Below, one piece after another: positions 1 to 5,735 of a stretch of DNA of 7,182 bases. The translations under genes were made by a program, and so were the position numbers. Position 1 is the stretch's first letter. The number at the start of each line of letters is the position of its first letter. The notes below the pieces were generated by a model that worked only from the letters and a program-made list of their open reading frames with translations, ran no database searches and was not told the origin of the DNA. This DNA comes from Fimenecus sp964614605. GTDB lineage: Bacteria; Bacillota; Clostridia; Oscillospirales; Acutalibacteraceae. Location: contig CAZTLU010000073.1 in NCBI GenBank assembly GCA_964614605.1, positions 1 to 7,182 of the forward strand, read 5' to 3'.

Positions 1-19
1 CCAAGTGATATACTAACTT

Positions 20-25
20 TATGAT
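20..25 (+). promoter_or_regulatory. Candidate -10 box for the riboswitch/ATPase transcript
   Basis: TATGAT matches the vegetative TATAAT -10 consensus in five of six positions. It would place the transcript start near base 31-33, exactly where the riboswitch's conserved 5' strand begins, which is the usual arrangement for this riboswitch class. The matching -35 box would lie just outside the window, so only half of the promoter can be judged. Confidence 0.45.
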
Positions 26-29
26 AATT

Positions 30-140
30 CCTAAGGGGAGTAGCTAATTATTCGGTAATCAACAAACGCCCAAAAGGCTGGTTGCCGAACCTGTTAACAC
101 GGGCAGCAAGACCTTCGGCAGATAACACTGCGGAAGGTCT
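30..140 (+). ncRNA. yybP-ykoY family Mn2+ riboswitch
   Basis: The leader carries hallmarks of the yybP-ykoY class. The conserved 5' segment AAGGGGAGTAGC is at 33-44, and the conserved 3' segment GCAAGACCTTCGG at 106-118 opens the terminator hairpin. Between them TTCGGTAA (51-58) pairs with TTGCCGAA (82-89) over 8 bp including one G-T pair. That stem encloses a small GCC/GGC hairpin (68-70 with 76-78). A CCTG/CGGG hairpin (90-93 with 100-103) carries the second conserved internal loop. P1 forms by AAGG (33-36) pairing with CCTT (112-115), probably extended by CC (30-31) with GG (117-118). The same CCTT bases are used by the terminator stem, so P1 and terminator cannot coexist. In studied members Mn2+ docks the two loops, stabilises P1 and permits transcription, which makes an ON switch. 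The position upstream of a P-type cation pump fits known members such as yoaB of Lactococcus. The aptamer identity rests on remembered consensus and pairing read by eye. Confidence 0.88.
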
Positions 141-146
141 TTTTTA
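109..146 (+). terminator. Riboswitch-controlled intrinsic terminator
   Basis: AGACCTTC (109-116) pairs with GAAGGTCT (133-140). After one G-G mismatch, GCAG (118-121) pairs with CTGC (128-131), leaving a six-base loop. Six T residues (140-145) follow directly. This is the expression platform of the Mn2+ riboswitch: its 5' arm includes the CCTT that the aptamer needs for P1. It sits 86 nt upstream of the ATPase start codon and should stop transcription when metal is low. Confidence 0.9.
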
Positions 147-231
147 AATATTGCAACTACCATTTGGGTGTGTACTTTGTGAAATTGTATAAATTTATAG
201 CGAAAGCGAAAAAATAAAAAGAGGTGTTTTT

Positions 232-2919
232 ATGAAGCATTATCTTCATGAAGTCAATGATGTTTTTGCAGAGGTAAAGAGCTCTCCGGAGGGTCTTACA
301 TCTGCCGAAGCTGAAAAAAGACTTCAGGAAAACGGAAAGAACAAGTTGGCAGAGGCTAAAAAAGTCTCAATGTTCTCACGCTTTATTGACCAGATGAAAG
401 ACCCAATGATTATCATTTTGCTTGTTGCGGCTGTAATTTCTGCTGTAACAGAAATGATTGAGGCGGGCGGATTTGTAACTCCTACTGACTCAATAATCAT
501 TCTCGTTGTTGTTCTCATCAACGCAGTTCTGGGTGTTGTTCAGGAAAGCAAGGCTGAAAAGGCCGTTGAGGCATTGCAGAAGATGTCGGCGGCAACCACA
601 AAAACTCTTCGTGACGGTAAGGTTGAAATCGTAAAGAGTGAAGATTTGGTTGTTGGTGATGTTATTTTGCTTGACGCAGGTGACGCAATCCCCGCTGACT
701 GCCGTATTTTTGAGTGCGCAAGCATGAAAATTGAAGAAGCCGCGCTTACAGGTGAGTCCGTTCCCGTTACAAAGCTTGTGAAAGCTCTTATGGGCACAAA
801 AGAGAGTGATGAAGTAGCTCTCGGCGACCGTAAGAATATGGCTTATATGGGCTCAACTCTTGTTTACGGTCGCGGTAAGGCAGTTGTAGTTGCTACCGGT
901 ATGGATACCGAAATGGGTAAAATTGCTAACGCTATTACACTTGCAGAAGAGGGTAAAACTCCTCTTGAAATCAAGCTTGAGCAGTTGTCAAAAGTTCTCA
1001 CAAAACTTGTTATCGGCGTTTGTGTAGTTATTTTCGCATACAACATTCTTACACAGTACATTCTTCCCGATGTTAAGCCCGAGTTCTTCCATGTGGCGCT
1101 TGACTCATTCATTACTGCAATTGCACTTGCAGTTGCCGCAATTCCCGAAGGACTTGTTGCGGTTATGACAATCGTTCTTTCAATCGGCGTTACAAATATG
1201 TCAAAGAAGAACGCAATTATCCGTAAAATGACAGCCGTTGAAACTCTCGGTTGTACCCAGATTATCTGCTCTGACAAGACAGGTACTCTTACACAGAATG
1301 TTATGACAGTTGTTGACCACTATGCTCCCAATGAGCAGCAGCTGGCAACGGCTATGGCTCTCTGCACAAACGCAGAGGTTGCAGAAGACGGCAAGGGTAC
1401 AGGTGAGCCCGATGAAGTTGCTTTGATTAACTATGCCGCTTCTCTTGAGCTTTCCAAGGCAACGCTTGTTGAAGCATATCCCCGCATAGGCGAAGTTCCC
1501 TTTGACTCCGGCAGAAAGATGATGTCAACTGTTCATCAGTCTGCACGCGGTGTTGTTCAGTTCACAAAGGGCGCTCCCGACGAAATTCTTAAGAAATGTA
1601 CTCACGCAGATATTAACGGTGAAATCGTAGAAATGACCGATGAAATCCGTGAGAAGATTGCTGCTGAAAATACAAGAATGGGTAATAAAGCTCTTCGTGT
1701 ATTCGCAGTTGCATATAAAACTTATGATGCTCTTCCCGAAACAATGGATTCAGCTTCTCTTGAGTTCGATATGACCTTTATCGGTCTTACAGGTATGATT
1801 GACCCTGTTCGTCCCGAGGTTAAAGACGCTATCGTTGAGTGCCGCGGTGCAGGTATCAAGCCCATTATGATTACAGGCGACCACATCAATACAGCAAAGG
1901 CTATTGCCCGTGAGCTCGGCATTCTTACAGACGACAGTCAGGCTATGATGGGTGCTGACATTGATAAGTACACAGATGAAGAGTTTGCAGAAATCGTTGA
2001 AAATATCTGCGTTTATGCCCGTGTTCAGCCCGAGCACAAGACAAGAATTGTCAATGCTTGGAGAAGTAAGGGCTATGTTACCGCCATGACAGGTGACGGC
2101 GTTAACGATGCTCCCTCTATCAAGAGTGCCGATATCGGTGTTGGTATGGGTATCACAGGTACTGACGTTACAAAGAATGTTGCAGATATGGTTCTTGCAG
2201 ATGATAACTTTGCAACAATCGTTTCAGCAGTAGGTGAGGGCAGACGAATTTACGACAATATCCGTAAGGCTATTCAGTTCCTTCTCGGCTCAAACCTTTC
2301 AGAAGTTCTTTCAATTTTCTTTGCAACAATTATGAACTTCACAATTCTTCGTGCACCCCATCTTCTCTTTATCAACCTTGTAACAGACTGCTTCCCCGCA
2401 CTGGCACTTGGTCTTGAAAAGCCCGAAGAGAATATTATGAGAAGAAAACCCAGAAGCAAGAATGACGGTATTTTCGCAGGCGGACTTGGTTTTGACTGTT
2501 TCTATCAAGGCTTGATTACAACGGTTCTCACTGTTGCCGCATTCTATATTGGTGAATATATTGAAACCGGACATCTTATTTTAAGAAATATTGCAGATAG
2601 CGAAGATGGTATGACAATGGCATTCTTCACAATGGCAATGTGTGAAATCTTCCATTCATTCAATATGCGTTCACAGCGCGGTTCAGCCGTTGCAATGGTC
2701 TTCAAGGGTCACCACAACATAGCTCTTTATGGTGCGATGATTGGCTCATTCATTCTCACAACTGCAGTTGTTGAAATCCCGTTCCTCGCAAATATGTTCG
2801 AATTCACAAAGCTTTCAGCAGTTGAATATGCAATTTCACTCGGTCTTGCATTCCTCATTATCCCGATAGTTGAAATTGTTAAGGCTATTCAGAGAGCTGC
2901 TTCAAAGAACAAAAACTAA
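232..2919 (+). CDS. P-type (type IIA, Ca2+-ATPase family) cation-exporting ATPase, probable Mn2+/Ca2+ exporter
   Basis: This 895-residue membrane pump is of normal length for bacterial calcium-type P-ATPases and appears complete. A cation-ATPase N-terminal domain is followed by helices M1-M2 (about 58-105), the actuator domain with TGES at 173-176, M3-M4 with the ion-binding PEGL at 305-308, and the phosphorylation motif DKTGT with the phosphorylated aspartate at 348. The nucleotide-binding KGAPDE starts at K446, the hinge motif TGDGVNDAP at T620, and M5-M10 run from about 676 to 888. By comparison with the animal SERCA pump, site residues N688 and E691 (M5) and N715, T718 and D719 (M6) are kept. 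The M8 glutamate of site I appears to be alanine (A802), with E805 one helical turn later. The start is supported by GAGGTG five bases upstream. The gene is monocistronic, bounded by the riboswitch and a strong terminator. The family alone would suggest Ca2+ export; the Mn2+ riboswitch argues for Mn2+ as the physiological cargo. The family call is firm and the cargo is inferred. Confidence 0.93.
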   Translation: MKHYLHEVNDVFAEVKSSPEGLTSAEAEKRLQENGKNKLAEAKKVSMFSRFIDQMKDPMIIILLVAAVISAVTEMIEAGGFVTPTDSIIILVVVLINAVLGVVQESKAEKAVEALQKMSAATTKTLRDGKVEIVKSEDLVVGDVILLDAGDAIPADCRIFECASMKIEEAALTGESVPVTKLVKALMGTKESDEVALGDRKNMAYMGSTLVYGRGKAVVVATGMDTEMGKIANAITLAEEGKTPLEIKLEQLSKVLTKLVIGVCVVIFAYNILTQYILPDVKPEFFHVALDSFITAIALAVAAIPEGLVAVMTIVLSIGVTNMSKKNAIIRKMTAVETLGCTQIICSDKTGTLTQNVMTVVDHYAPNEQQLATAMALCTNAEVAEDGKGTGEPDEVALINYAASLELSKATLVEAYPRIGEVPFDSGRKMMSTVHQSARGVVQFTKGAPDEILKKCTHADINGEIVEMTDEIREKIAAENTRMGNKALRVFAVAYKTYDALPETMDSASLEFDMTFIGLTGMIDPVRPEVKDAIVECRGAGIKPIMITGDHINTAKAIARELGILTDDSQAMMGADIDKYTDEEFAEIVENICVYARVQPEHKTRIVNAWRSKGYVTAMTGDGVNDAPSIKSADIGVGMGITGTDVTKNVADMVLADDNFATIVSAVGEGRRIYDNIRKAIQFLLGSNLSEVLSIFFATIMNFTILRAPHLLFINLVTDCFPALALGLEKPEENIMRRKPRSKNDGIFAGGLGFDCFYQGLITTVLTVAAFYIGEYIETGHLILRNIADSEDGMTMAFFTMAMCEIFHSFNMRSQRGSAVAMVFKGHHNIALYGAMIGSFILTTAVVEIPFLANMFEFTKLSAVEYAISLGLAFLIIPIVEIVKAIQRAASKNKN

Positions 2920-2976
2920 AGCAGTTTATTTTTCCGCCGGGCAATGTATTTTGCAAGTTTTGGAAATTTTATATGA

Positions 2977-3019
2977 AATACTCCCCATTCACCTTTGATG
3001 AGTGGGGAGTATTATTTTT
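2977..3019 (+). terminator. Intrinsic terminator of the ATPase gene
   Basis: A 14-bp stem containing one G-T pair is formed by bases 2977-2990 and 3000-3013, with a CTCCCC/GGGGAG core and a nine-base loop. It is followed by the T-rich tract TTATTTTTA. It lies 57 bp after the ATPase stop codon and separates the metal unit from the glycogen operon. Confidence 0.9.
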
Positions 3020-3038
3020 AAACCTTTTTTGTAAAATT

Positions 3039-3137
3039 CACAAAAACCGATGTCAAAAATTGTGACCTTTGCGTATATGGTGGTAAATTTTGTAACAAAG
3101 TGCACAAATCGGTGTAACGGATTTTGTTTGTGCTTTG
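3039..3137. repeat. Imperfect direct and inverted repeats upstream of the glgC promoter, function unknown
   Basis: Two related blocks start at 3039 and 3103. Both begin CACAAA, then carry CCGATGT or TCGGTGT, then an AT-rich stretch, and both end in CTTTG (3067-3071 and 3133-3137). The second block also contains an inverted repeat: CAAA (3096-3099) and GCACAAA (3102-3108) face TTTGTGC (3127-3133) and TTTG (3134-3137), giving 11 paired positions with a two-base bulge and an 18-base centre. The repeats end about 20 bp before the -35 box, a plausible position for an activator site. In such AT-rich DNA, chance similarity is possible. No known operator was recognised. Confidence 0.35.
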
Positions 3138-3158
3138 ATTAAAATGGTCAAAAAATAC

Positions 3159-3187
3159 TTGAAAATGCTGGAATACGGTGTTAGAAT
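3159..3187 (+). promoter_or_regulatory. Extended -10 vegetative promoter of the glgC-glgD-glgA operon
   Basis: TTGAAA (3159-3164) and TAGAAT (3182-3187) are separated by the ideal 17 bp, and TG at 3179-3180 gives an extended -10 element. Each box departs from consensus at one position. Transcription would begin near 3194, giving a leader of about 74 nt before glgC. It is the best promoter candidate visible in the intergenic region and follows the ATPase terminator, so the glycogen operon should be transcribed independently of the Mn2+ unit. Confidence 0.75.
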
Positions 3188-3208
3188 ATATTTGTATAAC
3201 TATGCAAC

Positions 3209-3232
3209 TGTAATTTTATAAAAATAATTACA
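3209..3232 (+). other. AT-rich hairpin in the glgC leader
   Basis: TGTAATT (3209-3215) is perfectly complementary to AATTACA (3226-3232) around a ten-base loop. It lies within the predicted 5' leader, about 22 nt before the ribosome binding site. It contains one G-C pair only and has no T-run, so it is not a terminator. It may be a weak leader structure or simply AT-rich coincidence. Confidence 0.3.
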
Positions 3233-3267
3233 CAAGCAAATATTTTACATAAACGGAGGAATTTACA

Positions 3268-4485
3268 ATGGCACGTAAACCGGAATGTATTGCAATGCTT
3301 CTTGCCGGCGGTCAGGGAAGCCGTCTTGGAATTTTGACAAAGAACATTGCTAAACCCGCTGTTCCTTACGGCGGAAAATACAGAATCATTGACTTCCCGC
3401 TTTCAAACTGCGTAAACTCAGGCATTTCTACCGTGGGTGTTCTCACTCAATATCAGCCTCTTGAACTGAATGACTACATAGGCAACGGTCAGGCTTGGGA
3501 TTTGGACAGAGCTAACGGTGGCGTTCACATTCTCTCACCCTATCAGCAGATTAAGGGCACAGAGTGGTACAAGGGCACTGCAAACGCAATTTATCAGAAT
3601 ATCAATTTCATCGACCGTTATGACCCCGAATATGTTGTTATCCTTTCAGGTGACCATATTTATAAGATGGATTATAACAAGATGCTCGAATATCATAAAG
3701 AAAAGGGCGCATCCTGTACAATCGCTATGCTTGAGGTTTCTTGGGAAGAAGCAAGCCGTTTCGGCCTTATGATTCTCAATGATGACAACTCAATCAAAGA
3801 GTTTGAAGAAAAGCCCAAGAATCCAAGAAGTAACAAGGCTTCAATGGGCGTTTATGTATTCACATGGAGCAAGCTTCGTCAGTATCTTATTGACGACGAA
3901 AATGACCCCGAGTCAAGTAACGACTTCGGTAAAAATGTTATCCCCAAGATGCATTCAGATGGCGAGCCGATGTTCGCATATCTCTTTGACGGATATTGGA
4001 AGGATGTTGGTACAATCGACAGCTTGTGGGAGGCAAACCTTGACCTTCTCAATCCCAAGGTTGACCTTGATTTATCAGACCCCACATGGAAAATCTATGC
4101 AAAAACTCCTGTTTCACCTCCTCACTATATTTCTGCTAACGCAAAGGTGCAGAATTCAATGATTTCAGAGGGCTCAAGAGTTTACGGCGATGTTGACTAC
4201 TCAATTCTTTTCTCTGATGTTACTGTTGAAGAGGGCGCAGAGGTTAAATATTCAATCGTAATGCCCGGCACAGTTATTAAAAAGGGTGCAGTTGTTCAGT
4301 ATTCAATCGTTGCTGAAAATGCAGTTATTGAAGCAGGTGCAGTTGTAGGTAAGAGCCCCGAGGATATGGAAAACCGTGACGAATGGGGCGTTGCCGTTGT
4401 AGGTGCAGGCGTAAATGTTGGCGAGGGCGCTTCGGTTGCACCTAAAACACAGGTGGATACAGATGTAGTAAAGGAGGCTGAATAA
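3268..4485 (+). CDS. glgC: Glucose-1-phosphate adenylyltransferase (ADP-glucose pyrophosphorylase), catalytic subunit
   Basis: GlgC is cytosolic and converts ATP and glucose-1-phosphate to ADP-glucose and pyrophosphate, the committed step of bacterial glycogen synthesis. The 405-residue protein has the nucleotidyltransferase signature LAGGQGSRLG (12-21, with R19 matching E. coli R32) and AKPAVPYGGKYRIIDF from residue 28. The catalytic SGDHIY has D129 (E. coli D142). The sugar-phosphate motif EFEEKP has K182 (E. coli K195), and YWKDVGT has D246 (E. coli D276). From about residue 280 hexapeptide-like repeats form the C-terminal left-handed beta-helix. The E. coli activator-site lysine K39 aligns with N26, as in Bacillus-type enzymes, so fructose-1,6-bisphosphate activation of the E. 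coli kind is unlikely. GGAGGA lies seven bases before ATG. This is the first gene of the operon, with glgD starting one base after its stop. Confidence 0.96.
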   Translation: MARKPECIAMLLAGGQGSRLGILTKNIAKPAVPYGGKYRIIDFPLSNCVNSGISTVGVLTQYQPLELNDYIGNGQAWDLDRANGGVHILSPYQQIKGTEWYKGTANAIYQNINFIDRYDPEYVVILSGDHIYKMDYNKMLEYHKEKGASCTIAMLEVSWEEASRFGLMILNDDNSIKEFEEKPKNPRSNKASMGVYVFTWSKLRQYLIDDENDPESSNDFGKNVIPKMHSDGEPMFAYLFDGYWKDVGTIDSLWEANLDLLNPKVDLDLSDPTWKIYAKTPVSPPHYISANAKVQNSMISEGSRVYGDVDYSILFSDVTVEEGAEVKYSIVMPGTVIKKGAVVQYSIVAENAVIEAGAVVGKSPEDMENRDEWGVAVVGAGVNVGEGASVAPKTQVDTDVVKEAE

Positions 4486-4486
4486 A

Positions 4487-5602
4487 ATGACAGGTAAGAA
4501 TATTGTTAGTATTATCTTCTCAAATGCTTATGATGAATGCGTAAGCGAGCTTACAGGCATTCGTACAATGGGTTCAGTTCCCTTTGCTTCCCGTTACCGT
4601 CTTATTGACTTCACTCTTTCAAATATGGTTAATGCGGGTATTGAAAAAGTAGGCGTTCTCACAAAGAGCAATTATCAGTCACTTATGGACCATGTGGGAA
4701 CAGGCAAACCCTGGGATTTATCACGCAAAAATGACGGTCTTTTCATTCTTCCTCCATTCTCAACCAACGAGGCAAGCGGAAATGCTGACAAATTGACTTC
4801 ATTAAAGGGTGTTATGGGCTTCATCAGCCGTTCAAAAGAGGAATATGTTCTTCTTTCAGACTGCAACACAGTTCTTAATCTTGATATTGAGGCTCTTATG
4901 GATTATCATACCGCTAAAAATGCAGATATGACTATCGTTTACAAGAATGGCAAAATGCCTAACCTCACAGATGTGATTGTTCTTGATATGAACGCTGACG
5001 GCAAGGCTGAAAAGATTGCAGTTTCTCCTGTTGCAGAGGGTGATGTTAACTATTCACTCAATGTGATTCTTATGAAGAAGTCACTTCTTGAAAGACTTAT
5101 GAATGAGGCAGTAAGCCTTAATTACATAGATTTCGAGGCTGATATTATTCAGCGCAACGCTTCAAAACTTAATGTTTACGGCTATGAGGCAATGGGCTAT
5201 GCTGAAACAATTCAGTCAATGCAGTCTTATTATGAGGCAAATATGGCTCTTCTTGACCCCGCAAACTGCGATGAACTCTTTGACGCTTCCCGTCCCGTTT
5301 ACACAAAGGTTCGCGACGATATGCCCGCAATCTATGGTATCGGTTCAGATGTTAAGAATTCTCTTGTTGCAGACGGTTGTATCATTGAGGGTACCGTTGA
5401 AAATTCAATTCTTTTCCGCGGTGTTCGTGTTGCAAAGGGCGCAGTTGTTAAGAACTCAATTCTTATGCAGGATTCTTATGTTGCCCAGGATGCAACAGTA
5501 AACTGCGTTGTAGCTGACAAGAGCGTGGTTATTACACCTAATAAGACACTCTCCGGTGCAGAGAATTATCCTGTTTACATAGGCAAGGAAATTGTGATTT
5601 AA
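4487..5602 (+). CDS. glgD: GlgD, non-catalytic ADP-glucose pyrophosphorylase-like subunit
   Basis: This 371-residue GlgC paralogue keeps the overall fold: VPFASRYRLIDFTLSN from residue 31, a C-terminal beta-helix from about 280, and GY...YYEAN near 237-252. It has lost the active site. The glycine-rich ATP loop is replaced around residues 12-23, with C18 in place of GlgC R19 and M28 in place of K29. The catalytic SGDH becomes SDCN, with N127 at the aspartate position. EFEEKP becomes KIAVSP (S180 for K182), and YWKDVGT becomes YAETIQS (T241 for D246). In Firmicutes studied so far GlgD is inactive alone and modulates GlgC in a mixed complex; that role is inferred here. Its ribosome binding site AAAGGAGG (4470-4477) lies inside the end of glgC, nine bases before ATG, consistent with coupled translation and matched amounts of the two subunits. 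Confidence 0.95.
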   Translation: MTGKNIVSIIFSNAYDECVSELTGIRTMGSVPFASRYRLIDFTLSNMVNAGIEKVGVLTKSNYQSLMDHVGTGKPWDLSRKNDGLFILPPFSTNEASGNADKLTSLKGVMGFISRSKEEYVLLSDCNTVLNLDIEALMDYHTAKNADMTIVYKNGKMPNLTDVIVLDMNADGKAEKIAVSPVAEGDVNYSLNVILMKKSLLERLMNEAVSLNYIDFEADIIQRNASKLNVYGYEAMGYAETIQSMQSYYEANMALLDPANCDELFDASRPVYTKVRDDMPAIYGIGSDVKNSLVADGCIIEGTVENSILFRGVRVAKGAVVKNSILMQDSYVAQDATVNCVVADKSVVITPNKTLSGAENYPVYIGKEIVI

Positions 5603-5612
5603 AATTAAAACC

Positions 5613-5700
5613 AATTAGTAGGGGACGATGCCTACATCGTCCCGTTGTGGTTTGTCGGTACACCTATTAGGGCGGATGTGGGCATCCGCCCCTACGAATT
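5613..5700. repeat. 88-bp palindromic doublet (REP/MITE-like) between glgD and glgA
   Basis: The ends are 12-base inverted repeats with one mismatch: AATT-A-GTAGGGG (5613-5624) and CCCCTAC-G-AATT (5689-5700). Inside are two 9-bp hairpins with four-base loops, at 5622-5643 (GGGACGATG/CATCGTCCC) and 5670-5691 (GGGCGGATG/CATCCGCCC). The second half is an inverted copy of the first: both read GTAGGGG, two variable bases, GATGCC(T/C)ACATC, two variable bases, CCC. The two variable positions differ as matched base pairs, so pairing is preserved. Neither hairpin is followed by a T-run, so this is not an intrinsic terminator. It is much richer in GC than the flanking DNA. I recall similar palindromes as dispersed intergenic repeats in gut Clostridia, but copy number cannot be seen here. 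In the mRNA it could affect stability or relative expression of glgA. Confidence 0.8.
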
Positions 5701-5735
5701 TAATCATATTAGTTAATTTTTGAAAGGATATAATA

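Noticed and set aside
164..193. Possible second promoter (TTGGGT, 18 bp, TATAAA) between the riboswitch terminator and the ATPase
   Set aside because: The -35 box is poor and the spacing suboptimal. It would bypass the riboswitch, and nothing else supports it.
864..1277. 137-codon open frame on the - strand inside the ATPase gene
   Set aside because: It lies wholly antisense to strongly conserved ATPase sequence including PEGL and DKTGT regions, resembles no family I know, and arises from codon bias in the real gene. The other antisense and shifted frames within the four genes were dropped for the same reason.
3026..3046. TTTTTGT/ACAAAAA hairpin after the ATPase terminator as a second terminator
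   Set aside because: The stem is 7 bp of almost only A-T pairs and has no T-run after it; it looks like low-complexity AT-rich sequence.
3113..3128. CcpA (cre) site suggested by TGTAACGG upstream of glgC
   Set aside because: It lacks the spacing and the second half of the cre consensus, so the match is not better than chance.
5622..5691. The two GC-rich hairpins after glgD as intrinsic terminators
   Set aside because: Neither has a downstream T-run, and glgA follows in the same pathway without its own recognisable promoter.
5613..5700. CRISPR-like repeat pair
   Set aside because: Only two copies exist, in inverted rather than direct orientation, with no regular spacers and no cas genes.
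5729..5734. TATAAT directly before glgA as a -10 box
   Set aside because: It ends one base before the start codon and occupies the spacer after the ribosome binding site, leaving no room for a leader, and no -35 box is suitably placed.
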